NCBI RefSeq assembly: GCF_000764305.2 | Contig: NW_025944736.1 | Coordinates: 1-64,000 of the forward strand | Source of the DNA: Hyalella azteca | Taxonomy: Eukaryota; Arthropoda; Malacostraca; Amphipoda; Hyalellidae | Reading direction: 5' to 3' | Length of the DNA: 64,000 nucleotides | Shown here: positions 22,998-35,786 of the stretch, piece after piece | How positions within the stretch are numbered: position 1 is the stretch's first letter | Layout: each line of letters begins with the position of its first letter | Notes under the pieces: generated by a model | Seen by the model: the letters and a program-made list of their open reading frames with translations, nothing else | What the model was told of the DNA's origin: nothing | Database searches by the model: none | Program-made: the position numbers and the translations under genes

Positions 22998-23033
22998 GAG
23001 GCCAAGCGATTTGGNGAACCATTATATAATCAC

Positions 23034-23071
23034 CTGTCTCTTATACACATCTAGATGTGTATAAGAGACAG
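23034..23071. other. Tn5 mosaic-end pair: sequencing linker left in the assembly
   Basis: CTGTCTCTTATACACATCT (23034-23052) is followed at once by its exact complement AGATGTGTATAAGAGACAG (23053-23071). This is the 19 bp Tn5 mosaic end in head-to-head orientation, the known junction linker of Nextera mate-pair libraries. It is not genomic. Undefined bases occur at 20559 and 23015, so the neighbouring joins should be treated with caution. Confidence 0.95.
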
Positions 23072-24119
23072 CATTAAAGGTTCCCAAACCCCTGCTTGTG
23101 AGTTCCTTTAGAGTTTATACGCCTGGAAACGTGCAACAAATTATTGATAACTGTATTGTTATCGGGAGCTGAGCTTCCCTAAAAGTTTCAGAACGCTAGG
23201 TAGTGGGAAAGTTGATGAAATATCGATTGCAAGATTTGATCATCACAGACAGACAGACACGAAAGCGAGCTAAGAAAAACGTGGTAACAAAAGTAAAAAA
23301 AAATAAACAAAAATTTTTTAAAATTTTTAATCATTAATTTTTTGTCGGAAGAACGCGCAAAAAATAAATAAAGGTAACGCGTATGTGAGAGTGTTAAAAC
23401 GATGTCGCTCTAATTTCAGCAAATTTTTTAATTGAGGAAGTTTTTCTACACAAAAAGCCAGCGAATGAGTGTTTTTGAGAGATAAAATGCGATTATAGGT
23501 GAATTACAATTCATATTTCATTCCGAAACTATATACCATACAGTTTTGATCAAAGATTGCTTGCCAAACTTCAAAAAGAAGCCAAATATAAAAATGTTCG
23601 CATATATGATTCATTGATTCATTTCGCAATCTATTTCGACAATAATTAAGACTTGAAAACGATGTTGCGGATTGGGCCAGAAATGCCGCATTGCAATCAC
23701 TACAACTTTAGTCGGCCGGCACCGTGACAGCCGATGGACATGCTGTCAGGTGTGAGTGATACGGAGTTCAGGGTACGTTGGTTGAACAATATTGTGCATC
23801 TTATATTATAATATTATATCTTATAATTCAGGATTATATTATAATCCTGAAGTTTTATTCGTATTGACTGGTCACTAGGACTTAGAACTCGGTAACTTGA
23901 TTAGTAAGTTCAAAAGATAAGTTTAGTGCAGTTCAGTTCAGGGATTTTCAGTTTCAAAGATAAGTAATTATCTCTAATAAGGAGATATCGCCAAATATAT
24001 TATTCAACTCAAATGTCTATTCATTGCCGTAACCGTGGGGATGTTGTGTCAAAAAAGTTTTTATTTTCAAATGATTGATGCTGTAAGAATGTTATCCGCA
24101 CTACTGCGCGGAATAGTAC
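23072..24119. other. No gene; AT-rich
   Basis: Nothing coding is recognisable. A small palindrome, CAGGATTATATTATAATCCTG, occurs near 23829-23850. Confidence 0.4.
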
Positions 24120-24361
24120 CTGTTGTAAGGCCTAGCCAGTCAAATTGGAGCACTTTGCCTCTGGTGTCCCTGCGAAGCAGACTTAGCTATTACAGGCTGT
24201 AGTATGTTATTTTCAGGACAGAGTGATGTCCCTCTCCTCTCTGTAGTCAAATAGTATAGTTGTGGTCACGATACTCAGCTGTTGGATTTCCTGATGAAAT
24301 ATATATACTATTTATCTATCAACTGAACCCGACATCATCACAGATAGGGCTCGTCCGGGAT
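24120..24361 (+). mobile_element. Possible LTR end with tRNA-Pro primer binding site
   Basis: GGGCTCGTCCGGGAT (24347-24361) is complementary to the 3' end of tRNA-Pro, and is used as primer binding site by several LTR retroelements. It is not followed by the T-arm sequence a real tRNA gene would have. About 220 bases before it begin TGTTGTAAGG and end CATCACA, a TG..CA pair suitable for an LTR. Just downstream, GTGGCGACCAGGCAGGGG resembles leader sequence of such elements. No gag or pol, polypurine tract or second LTR is visible, and the last three bases of the binding site (TGG) are not conserved. Tentative. Confidence 0.35.
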
Positions 24362-27300
24362 GCGGTGCTCTGCCAGAATGTAGCCGTTGTTGTAATAGCC
24401 CATCCTGGCAGTGGCGACCAGGCAGGGGGGGTGATAGATCAGTTTTTCCGGGCACTCGGTGCCACTGGTAGTTCCACGACCATCACTGGCTCGCTGACCC
24501 GCCAGAACCATTTGGTTGCACTACACAACACCCTGGACAACCCAGGTACTCATTTATCAACCAGAGTTGGATGAATGGCTGAGTTGACCATGAGCTGAGC
24601 CGTCATCGGTGGTTATGTGATGCACCTCCGCAGGATAACCGTGCACAGGGATCAAGCTGGGCTGCATTCCGAAGCAGGGAAGTTGTTGGTCGTTTGTTAA
24701 ACGTTTTCCTCTTGATCGCGCACAGTCCAAGCAAGTTAATTTGTTTCGTCCAAGAATGACTGAAAGTCTATTATATCTATCTACTAGCACTTATCCGTAC
24801 TAGCACTTATCCGTACTAGCACTCATATCTAGCACTCATCTACTCATCTACTCATCTACTAGCACTCATATCCGTAGAGCTGAATTAGCCGTTCGTTTAC
24901 ACTTTACACTGTAGGAGTAATTAAAGCATAGACTGCTTAAATCGCAAGTTTTTTAAAAATTAAAACTATTTGAAATTTTGCTATTTTCTTCGTTTATAAA
25001 ATTTTACTGCGACCTTATTAATGATACTGCTACTTATTGCAATAGGAAGATGACTTGTGGCTAATCGTGTTCGCAATAAACATCAATGGTTTGTAAGGAT
25101 TGAAATAACTTGATTGCTTGAACCATATATTTTTTCAATTAAAAAGCAAACCAAGGGGCGTAAAAATTTGGCGTCATCTATGCATGGTTTACTGCACGGT
25201 ACAGAAAATTTTGTTTCGTTTGCTGTTTTTAAAGTCACCTCTGACGCTTATCCTGCCGGGGCTATGCTCACTGCCTGGGGCCCTCTCTATGAATGAATAC
25301 CATAATACAGCCGTCAGTGACCCTAGACATTAATATATGATTGCTGTCACAGGAATTACGAATGAATCTGAATAACAGAACACAAATAACAGTTTAAACA
25401 ACCTAGCTTAATGAGCATAAATGCTTAAATTTAGAACCGTTCTTTTTCTTCAGGCCAGCTATCACATTCCAATGTGAATCTAATTTCTTGTTTCTGGGCC
25501 TTTCTGCAAACACAGAGACAAATTTTGAATTAGTGATATAAATAAACTAAGAATGCAGATTTTGACAATGAAAAATTAGAAAATTTCAGAATTAATATAA
25601 ATAAAATATTCATAAGCACATAAAACAAGAAACGAAAGAATACAAAAGTTCGGATATCGTTAAAAAAAACTAGAAAATCGTGAGACATTGGGAGGAAAGA
25701 AATCTAGCGTGAATGATTTAGAGGCGTTAGATTTGGCTTTGAGAAAACAAGAACTTATTTCCATTTAATTTTTAATAAAGCTATTTCCGATTAATATTTT
25801 CTTATAATAGACAATGGACTTGCCTTGTAACTATAGGTATAAAGTATGCGGGGGTCGATAAAGATTTGTATGTTTTCATTGAATGAGGCACAAAAGTCAT
25901 AACTCTCTATTTTTTTGCCCTCGGCGTTTTTTGTGAAACAAACAGAAAGCATCATTCCCATGTCCCGACATATCAATGAAAAATTTCTATCAGCTCATAC
26001 ATCTTGCAAGTGCAGAATAAAATAAATGGTCCATTTTATGTATGAAACGAATATGCTTTACCGAGTGGTGCTCTGCTGTTGGGAAAGGCCATCTAGAGAC
26101 ATGAACACGAAGTGCCGACGAACATACTTCAGTCCAGACTCCGTTGGCCCCAGATTTAATGTTTTGATTGGATAAATATTTTGAATGGATGAATTTGTCA
26201 TGTTGGCTCTGACATGGACAGGTCGTATTTAAAAGATGGCATCTTTTTGCACAGGTCGTATTTAAAAGATGACAATATTGACTACAATGATTCTCACGAA
26301 TGTATTCCTTCCCTAATTCATAATAAGAGGCCTCTCAAATTTCCGGTGCATTGTGTGTAATTTGAAATTTTACAGAAATTTGCAGGCTCAAAAATGTTCA
26401 TATCCCTTTATTATAATATGATTTGCAGACGATCAGAGATTAATTATGCAGGAGAGTTTTTACATGAAAGGTGTAAAACAGCAGAAGGCTTTTTGGTTCA
26501 TTTTCTTTCAGTAAGGATAAATATAGGTAAAGTCATGCGCCTTCACATTCTAGTCAAATTAATGTAACGTAAACTTTTTACATTACTTTCATCATTAAAT
26601 GAGTTTAATAAACTGATTTACATGTACCTATATGCACCAGACTATCAGTTTTAGTGTCTCACCACACACTAAGAGGAAGAGTAAATATACAAAGACGTAA
26701 ATCCTCATCCATTTAGTCATACTAAAAATTTTTTCATTGTCATCACAGTCGCACATTATCACGAGCGAACTATGTTGTTGTTATACTCGATTTCCCTGAA
26801 CACGCACGACACGACCAGAACACACCCTCCCCCAGATGAGTCCTGTACAAAGCTCGCCACTTGCCTCAAGTTTGACAATCTTAGCGCACAAGAGCTGATG
26901 ACATTCACTACAGGTGCCGTTTTGGGGCGAGAAAGCGATCTCCGAAGCGTCATTCGAGAAGTCCGCTTGGATTTCAAAATTTCCGAAGTTCTGACAAGCT
27001 GCTGATAAGTTTGTTCGGTTTTGGAATTGTGTTTGGTTTTGGTGGGAGCGTTGCGGGGAGAAATGAAAAGTTGCACCCTTTTGTCAAAAGCGACTGAAGT
27101 TCTGAGACGCTGCGATATCCTCGAATTATTTTGGAGGACAAATCTGATGCGACACGCATCGCTTGACGCATTTTTGACGGCTGGCAAGATTAGGCAGGCT
27201 GTTGCTAAGATGAACGGTTGCTATGATGACGAGATCGTCTATAATACAAGCTATAGTTAAATTCAAAATAGCATGTGCATAACTATGTTTAAATACATGT

Positions 27301-28270
27301 TGGTGCACTCATACTCATCTTTCTAAAAAAAATCGGATGGTTTCGGGAAGTTCTGCTTCTGACAAAATATTGTGAAGATAAAAGATATTCATTTTATTTG
27401 CATTAATATTCTCTCATTGAAAACAATATTTCCAATCATAAAATTTGTAAAATCACATTTAATCCGCCATATGTCGCAATAATAAATCCCTCATATTCCT
27501 AAGCGATCGTTTTCGGACTGAACAAACAGGAAGAGTGATTACTTTTATCTTAGATTAACCAGAAAAGTTGTTATATATACGCCTATTCATAGAGGCTATA
27601 ATTTATCGAATCTGAAGTCAAAAGTGTAAAAATATTTCGTTTTAATTCATATTCGGGAAAAGGAAAATATAATAATATTTCCTATTCACTCATTGGAACA
27701 TATCACGTGACTTCTATTCTAAGATGAGGCATTTGAAGGAGAAAGCATTGCTTCTACCGGCTGATCCAATTACATTTGCCTGAGTGACTACATTCCAACC
27801 GAAATGGAAAGTTACGCAGGCCAAGAATTTCGGTCCAATCACCGGAACTTCCGTGAAAATTCATCTGATCGTTTGCCCAGCAATATAATGAAAGAGTAGC
27901 ATGAAAAGTGAGCGGTGCAGGGATTTCCTGCTGGCGGACTATATGTGTACTGGAGACCCAAAAAATCTGAGTTCAAATCAAGAAATCAATTATTCAAATT
28001 GACTTCGGTTGCTGCCCGTTGATTGCGAGCGAGATTTCATTGAATGGAACTTCCGTTCATCGATTGAAATTTCCAAGAAAAGTCTTGAGTCTACATGAAT
28101 TCCCCGATCGTTTGCAAAAATATTTCATTCATTTGCAAATTATTCACTGGATTTCCATGGGAATTTAAAATTAACTACCTTCCAAATTCCATGACTATGA
28201 TGTGTCTCTCTGTATTCAAATCCCAAATTTTAGACGAAATTTTTGTCACATGTTACTTGCTTTCTCAAAA
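24362..28270. other. No recognised gene; short repeats at 24776-24866
   Basis: Degenerate repeats of CTAGCACTTATCCGTA / CTACTCATCTA lie at 24776-24866. Frames on opposite strands overlap at 26759-27260 (142 codons minus, 79 plus) in a slightly GC-richer patch, but neither resembles a known protein. The rest is AT-rich. Confidence 0.4.
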
Positions 28271-28424
28271 TAAAAAAAATATAACTCAGTACTCCCTGCA
28301 GTGAGTGACCGAGAGCGCATTTTTTCGTCGACGAAAACTTGAGGTCACGGACAGACGGACGGACAGACGGACATGGCGAGCACAGTAGTGCATTTTTCCA
28401 TAAATGAGAAAATGCGCTAAAAAG
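28271..28424 (+). repeat. Dispersed palindromic repeat, copy 1
   Basis: This is one of five copies in the window of a roughly 150 bp element. It starts with an A-run and ATAACTCAGTACT, then has the palindromes CACTGCAGTGAGTG-like and TCGTCGACGA, a variable GGACAGACGGAC array and GACATGGCGAGCACA. It ends TGAGAAAATGCGCTAAAAA. The segment AGCGCATTTTYTC near the start is the inverted complement of GAGAAAATGCGCT at the end. It is non-coding and looks like a short MITE or foldback. Confidence 0.85.
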
Positions 28425-31400
28425 GGTTGTCGAGAATAAAAATGTGGAGCATTTAGACTGCCAACGAGAACTTGAGGGAATCGCAACCTTCTCTCTGCCA
28501 TCAGTTAATCTTTGAGTAAAATTAAGTGCATCAAATACATCTGTCAATACTTTATTCAATTTCACATTCATGTGTATGGTGTTCTCAGTGCTGATATTAA
28601 TGAAGAATGTTTTTCTCCCGAGATTTTTTAATGGTGAGATTTTTAAAGTTGTTGATCTTTGCTATTTTCCTTCTTACGCGCTGTATCGAGGCTACTACGC
28701 CAGTTCAAACCTTTTTCATTGCAATAAAGATTGAAATATTGGTTAAAATATTTCTTCTCTTTCGCATATTGACACTTTCTATGATATTTTGATTTCGTAA
28801 TGACATTATTGGTAGATGTTGTGCATTTTCATTTCAGATATTTGTTTCCAGAAAACATAAATAAATTTACAGCTAGAACATAGGGACCCAATCTACGTGG
28901 TTGTTGATGCTCAACTCTTTTGACAGTAACACTTTTTTCCTCAGTCGTTTTGCTTTAAAAAATGGTTCCGTTGCAAAATACCAGCAATCAAAAGTTAACG
29001 AAAAATGACGCATGGTGATGCAGAAAATTCTCAACTGTTTTTCGTTTACACTGCCCACGGCATTTGCAGGCAGGAAAATGCCTACAGTACATGAGGCTAA
29101 CTCTACTTAGTTGCTAGTTACTTCCAGTCAAGCGTTTGAAGTTTTACTTTGAATACCTTGCCGCAGTTGCAAAAAACTCCATTATATTTTCAAAATATTT
29201 ATAATCGAAATTTGAGTGGGTGACGTTACAGGAAACTTATCAATATTATTGGCATATGAATTTTTCATTTCTAACTATGATTAGAGACGCTTTACATATA
29301 ATTTTTATGTCTTCAGGACAAATAATACCCTTGGTGTGATTAGGGTTAAAAATAAAACTTAGTTAAATAGAATATGCATGGTCCCAATTGGTACGAGTTT
29401 GGTACTTTTTAACGTTTGTTTTTATAAGGGAGACTTGATATAAATTAAGTGGTTGTTAACCTTCATTATATTTATTTCTAACAAGAATAAAATTTGGTCT
29501 AAAAAAATAAAAAAAAAACAGTAAACTGTGTTTAGCAAACATCACGTTATTTACGGATTTATATATATTAATTTATATTTTATTATTAATAAAAGTTGAA
29601 TTAAGTCAACCGTAGACATTCGGGCCTCTCATAAAAGACGAGGCTTCGATTTGGACCTCTTTGGAAAAATTTTGCTTGAGTTGGTAATAAAAGTTCCTTC
29701 CATGTTCAGGAATAATAAATTGTGCTTGTGATGCATGGGAAATGAAAGAAAAGTATTACTGAATTTACTGCCGCTTTTCAACTATGAGAATGTAACATAA
29801 AATCCACGTTGAGGCGCTGGGAGCTTCCTTCTTGAGATCTATATTATTTAAATGGACTTACATTAAACCAAAATTAAAAGTTTTAAATTCATTCAAGAGA
29901 TAATAATGATTAATAGTTGACGATTAGTATGACAGCTTATTTGTCATCTCGCGAGACTGGCCATACGCTACCAGTTATTTTTGATAAAATTGTTAAAGTA
30001 ATAAATAAAGTGATATAACAGCAACTCTTCTATTAGGAATAACTTTGAAAAAATGAAAGTATCTGCAATACTCGAAAATAAATATCATTATAATCTGATA
30101 CGGCATTATGAAGAAACTCAAATGAGCCATAAGGTTACTACAAGTCTTATAGTGCTGAGATGACTTTATTTACTATTAATGAAAATTTTATATTCTATAA
30201 TAGATGAAGATCCATAATCACAAAACGGTATCCAAATGTATCAATGCTAAATTATAGTTTTATGAAATGTTTCGAAAGAATATGTGGATTAATTTACTTT
30301 TATTTCGTTTAATGTTACTCACCAATTTTTTTAACACTCATGGAACAATGCTATTTACTGTGTATAAAGCTTATAAAGCTTGTTGCTTTAATTTTTCTTA
30401 AAAGATTTTCATTTCGTACCCAGAGTGAACAAACTAGAACCCAAATGAAGCTCATGCAAGGATACGAAAACTTATCCTTCATCATCCATGTTAAAGTAGA
30501 ACTGTTGTTTAGCATCTTTTTGGTTGGGCAAATACTGCTGTGAAATTCGCGAGGTTTTTGAAAACGTTGCCGCCATGTTGGAAAATGAGTTTGGGCCGCA
30601 GAACTTGAGAGGCATCACAATGAAGTCTATTAGATGCCTAGTTGTGTGATATGAAAGCTACCATACAATATCTCAATCTACACTGCTTCAAAATAAGAGA
30701 GCTTGAACGACAAAATGTAATTAAATATAACAATTGGGTTCGGGCAAATAAATGATCGCTCACCTTATTCACATATATAAGTTATTGGTTAAAATCACCA
30801 CTGCAGTGAGTGAGTGAATGTTTCTGTGTGGAATTTTACAAGACCACTGTTTTATATACGTTAAATGACATAACTATTATAAAGGGGATCAAATTTTTGT
30901 GCCGGATGATCTGAAGTGCAGTTCAAAATACGTGTGCTGTAGCTTAATAGTCTGATGTACTGGAATTGCCTAGGAAGGCTGCGTGACGAAGGCTCGCACC
31001 TTCGTCGCATTTTGAGACACAATCTACATGTGAAAGCCTGCATCGCGAGCTCCTGAGTGCAGCAAAGCCTTCTGAATGCTGGATACGCTCGTCCTTCCAT
31101 TTAGGCTACGCTGGATTTTCCTGGCAGGAATTGCCACCTGTTCCGTACTTCGTGTTTTAGATCCCAAAACTGAAGGTGCTTGCTTCTCGGTACTGTTTTC
31201 TATGTTTGATATAGACAGACACTGCGTGTTGGAAATGTCAATACACTCTTTATCCTTAACATTAAAATACTTAAATTCCTATCTATGCCCTTCCTCTACA
31301 TTGGATTCGCTGGCATGTTAATGTTTTAAATTTTCACTCATGCCTGACATGCTTGCACTTCTGTGGCTCTATTTTCCGGGCAGGATATCATTAATTATCG

Positions 31401-34400
31401 TTTTGGATGAGGTGGATGAGATGGACGAGGTGGATGAGATGGACGAGGTGGATGAGATGGATCAGGTGGATGAGATCGATTGACATTCTCATCTATGCTG
31501 GAAGTTTTATATCATCCATGTTGTGCCTTTTATTTTATTCGTGCATATTTAGCACTGGACCTGATTCACCACCTTCTCTGCGCATGATGGGTCACCTTTT
31601 CTGCAAAGGATGTACCTCGACACCAGCTGCGTGTGACGCCTCAAACTCCGGAATATGCTTCGTTGTATTACTAGATTTTTATTTAATTTTTGCTTTCATT
31701 CTGCCTATATAAAACTCAGTGGGATGAATGAGCAAGAATAACCCACCTTGGGCCATTAAAATTCTGTGTGAAAAACAGTAAATTACTACATATAATTCAG
31801 TCCTCTGAATTGTCAAAATGAAGACTAATAAATTGTTACTTTAAAATAAATAAATTCGCAAATCTTCTTTCCGCCAAGGAATTCTTCAGCCTTTTCACGA
31901 TGAAAATAAATATTAAAACACCAGCCATCTGCCACAAACAGGCCTTTGCCCTTTCAGTAAATAACACCAAATGGGAGTTGAGCTAATAAAATCGTTGTTA
32001 AATTACCAATAGAGTTGTGTCCTTAAAAACTAGTATTGTATTGAGATCATTCAAAAAGAATTGATTCTAAGAATTGATAAACTTAGTTTTCGGAATTACA
32101 ACATAATTCACGCAATTGAGAAAAATTTAATGCATTTACATGAAATAATATGATAGAGAAAACACTCGTGAATATTGCTCACATCTGTTCGACCGCAACT
32201 TGGTTATAATTATTGCGTTTCTGCGTTCTTTTTTTGATTACTAACTTTCTACATTTAGCCGTTAAAAATTTGACTCTAAATTCATCTTTGATCAATGAAC
32301 TTAGAGGAAAAATATTACATACATGGAATTTCTGAAAATCCCATTTTTTTCTTTATGATAAGCAAAAATTCCATTCACTACCTCCACTTTTTCCCAGCTA
32401 TTTTTTTGCTTTATTTTTCTAGGGGACTAATTTGCAGTCTCCTTGTATGACAACTCATTTGTAGTTAGGGAACTGCAGGATGTCTCATGTGATCCTTGTA
32501 AATCCTAATGCCCCGTACGACCGCTAATTTGCATGGCATCTCGTAATTATCCCAAGCCAACCGCATCCTTCATTCCCACATCATATCTCGCCCTTAATTC
32601 CGACCAAAGGTCCCGAGGTTCCCAGTGCTAATACCCAGCCAATAATGCTAAGGTAATCTCCATAAGGAATTATGCACATAAGGGGCTTGGTTAAGACCTC
32701 TCCGCTGCCTGAAGGACAGTACCATGTCGTAGTACATCTTCAACGGTTGCGCTGGAGGTATTTTCAAATTATTAAATGATTGAATCATGAAAAGTGCGAT
32801 AATCTTTCGTGCCGAGGTTTAATTAAAAAACTTTACCCACATGAACATTTTATTATTAACTTGAAAGTGAACTAATACATAACGTATGAAATTTAGACTA
32901 AGAGCTCAGGAGCGGCAATGATTGGGACTGGCCTTTTCTAAGGTCGATTCCCTACAAGAAACAAAGTCTAGCTTAAGTCTAATAACTTAAATAATTGCAC
33001 CTTATCTCAAAATAGATTGAATTCTTGGGATTTACTAACAGATTATTCAACACTTGGGAACGCAGTAAATTTAAGTACACGCCACTAGAACATACCTCTG
33101 CAGATGCTGAACTACGGGCACATCTCTCCGTAACCCCAAGGTAAGTTGGCACCAAGTTCGCTATCTGCTACGGGATCATCAAACTGCTCTAATCGCGTCA
33201 GGTCGAACAATACGGTTTGCTCTTAGTCTCTATGCTGCTTTTAAGAACACCGAACAAAATATTCTGATTTGATCCTACAAGAAGACATTCCATAAACCTA
33301 CGTGGAACATTAATAATTTTTCACACTGAAACACGCTTGAACAAACAACACAAGATCAAAATATTTTCCACTAATGCCCTGTTTTCAATTATCAGCTGAT
33401 ATGGAAACATTGAGACTACATAAATTAAAAATCCTAGGCCGTGGATTGAAATCCTTTTCTCGGCTTGCAGGGACCGCTTTCTCATCTGAGAGGCAGCTTT
33501 CATCGTGTCCATTCGCATGCTTTATAGGCACATAACATGACATCAATTTTAGGTAAATGCAGCCTTTTATCGTTATATACTACTATCAATTTTATTAAGT
33601 TGGCTTTTGAGGCCAAGAAAATAGGAGAATTTCAAATTTGTCTTCACTCAATTTCTGCCAACTTCATCTTGATCGTCGGACACTGAGATGGTACGATGCG
33701 GTTATTAGAGCTGTGCTCGGTACGTATTCCTGTACAGTTCAATCCTATAGCCTGTCAAATGATGTGAGTGGTTGTTGCGGCAGTAAATATACCGTAAAAA
33801 TTCACTGCCTTGACATAAAATCTTTTGATCTGTAACAACGCAGAAGCATCGCAGTGGAAATAAGTCACTTAATGGATAAAGAAACGTAAATGGTAAAGAA
33901 ATATTAGTCCATTTAATTTCAAACCGAATATTATTCACTTACTTAGTGCCACGTATCTTGAATGATTGGAATTCAAATCTGTCTTTTTGTGAAGTATAGC
34001 CCCGTATTATTTTTACACAAAAAAACTAATCATTATAGTTACCCTATCCTCCTTCAGCTATTTACTGGGTCACGGCGTGTTGGAAAATTGACGTGATGGC
34101 CCCGGAGGAAATTGGTTCCCACGTAACTTCTTGTCAATCTTGTGTGCCTGGTGGTCTATGGTTGGCGATTTTTTAAGACTTAGTTCTCGTAAAATTGAGC
34201 GCTTTTCAATTTAAAATAATTCGCAATTTCCCTTTGATATTATTCACAATTAATGTCAAATTTTTATGTTCACTTCGCAGCGCAATTCAGAGAGTAGCAC
34301 CTTGAAGGAAATGCTGAAGTTTTGTTTAATTTTGAACCGTAGTTCTGTGTTCTTCGAATTAAAATTACAAAACTACATCTTCTTCATTCACCCTACAGTC

Positions 34401-35292
34401 AAATGTGAGTAAGCTGTAAAGTTTACGAGCTGTACTCTACGCAAGAGGAATAAAGTTTCAATTGTCAGATGCACTCAGAAGGATCTTTAATCAAATTGTT
34501 GAGCACGTGTAACAATTAGACGCACTACTTTTGTGTTTATGGGAGTTATTGAGAGGTTATCCTACCGGTCACTATATATTGCGCGTTATTCATCGCTCAC
34601 ATTTTCAGCGTTCTGATATGATCTTTCCATAGGCTCACCGGTGACAACATTATTATTTACATAGCTCTGATTCTCGAATGCAATACAGTAAAAGGTGTTT
34701 ATTTCCGTATTCATTATAGGAAAAATGTGGAGAAATGGTATATAAGCGCGTCATTAGGCACCAATTAACACAGGGTGCTTAATGACACAGGGTATTGAGT
34801 AGATTTTGAGGATTTGACACATGAAGTGTCCTGAGAACAAGACCTCTCTGAGTATTAAGCAAAAATAACGCGACTATATAAGAACTATTTCATGTGAATA
34901 AAGTTACAGTCAAGCAGCCAGTGTTATCTCGATATTATGGAGTTGCAACGGACCATGTTGGCCTTGATCCGCCGGAGGAAACCATATCCGCAAACTGGAT
35001 GATCCGCATGCTTCCTACATGAGATGTGCGATGACAATGCCACATAAACTGTGCTATCAAAATTGCCCTATAAAACTGATCGCAAATTCATAAAATAAAT
35101 TACATAGAAAGTTAAAACTTCGCATCAACATAAGCGTTACCAAAACGAGGTGACATACAATAGAATGTCACCATGACGAATGTGTGACAAGGAAAATTCC
35201 CTATAAATTGTATTTAATAACTGGAAGTAAAATATAATACTGTACAGTTTCATTGCATGGGAAAGGTAGGAGAAGTTAATCAAAGTGATACT
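28425..35292. other. No recognised gene; 18 bp repeat at 31407-31482
   Basis: About 6.9 kb of AT-rich sequence. GATGAGGTGGATGAGATG-type 18 bp repeats run from 31407 to 31482 and create an artificial MRWMRWTRW frame. ACTGCAGTGAGTGAGTG near 30800 may be a scrap of the dispersed palindromic repeat. I found no exon, RNA gene or transposon end elsewhere. Confidence 0.45.
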
Positions 35293-35444
35293 TAAAAAAT
35301 ACAACTCAGTACTCACTGCAGTGAGTGACAGAGAGGGCATTTTCTCGTCGACGAAAACGTGAAGTCACGGACGGAAAGACAGACGGACGGACATGACAAG
35401 CACAATAGCGCCTTTTTTATATAAATGAGAAAATGCGTTAAAAA
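35293..35444 (+). repeat. Dispersed palindromic repeat, copy 2
   Basis: Same family as 28271-28424: ACAACTCAGTACTCACTGCA, TCTCGTCGACGAAAA, a GGACGGAAAGACAGACGG array, and a GAGAAAATGCGTTAAAAA end. More diverged in the middle (GACATGACAAGC). Confidence 0.85.
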
Positions 35445-35520
35445 TACTTTTCTTCTATGAGCTTGATAGCGGCGACTCGCGTACACTTCGTCGATTGATT
35501 ACCTCGACACGACGTCCCTG

Positions 35521-35786
35521 CGTGTGAAGGGGACTGACTACCCTCGTGTGAAGGGGACTGGCTACCCTCGTGTGAAGGGGCTGGCTACCCTCGTGTGAAG
35601 GGGACTGGCTACCCTCGTGTGAAGGGGACTGGCTGCCCTCGTGTGAAGGGGACTGGCTACCCTCGTGTAAAGGGGACTGGCTGCCCTCGTGTGAAGGGCA
35701 CTGGCTGCACTCGTATGAAGGGGACTGGCTGCCCTCGTGTGAAGGGGACTGGCTACCCTCGTGTGAAGGGGACTGGTTGCCCTCTC
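35521..35786 (+). repeat. Minisatellite, 24 bp unit
   Basis: About eleven copies of CTCGTGTGAAGGGGACTGGC plus TACC or TGCC. Because 24 is a multiple of three, one frame stays open and predicts an eight-residue repeat (VKGTGYPR / VKGTGCPR) for about 65 codons. No start context, splice site or homology supports a protein. Confidence 0.9.

Noticed and set aside
24347..24361. tRNA-Pro gene on the minus strand
   Set aside because: Only the 3' acceptor/T-stem complement is present; the T-loop and the rest of the tRNA are absent, which fits a primer binding site better.
26759..27260. Overlapping 142-codon minus and 79-codon plus frames as a possible gene
   Set aside because: No recognisable motif, no convincing splice sites and both strands equally open; noted only as unassigned.
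28286..28571. Minus-strand frames containing SVRPSVRD-type peptides, shared by several loci
   Set aside because: They come from the GGACAGACGGAC array of the dispersed palindromic repeat, not from a protein family.
31407..31712. 101-codon plus-strand frame starting with MRWMRWTRW repeats
   Set aside because: Its start is an 18 bp low-complexity repeat and the remainder resembles nothing.
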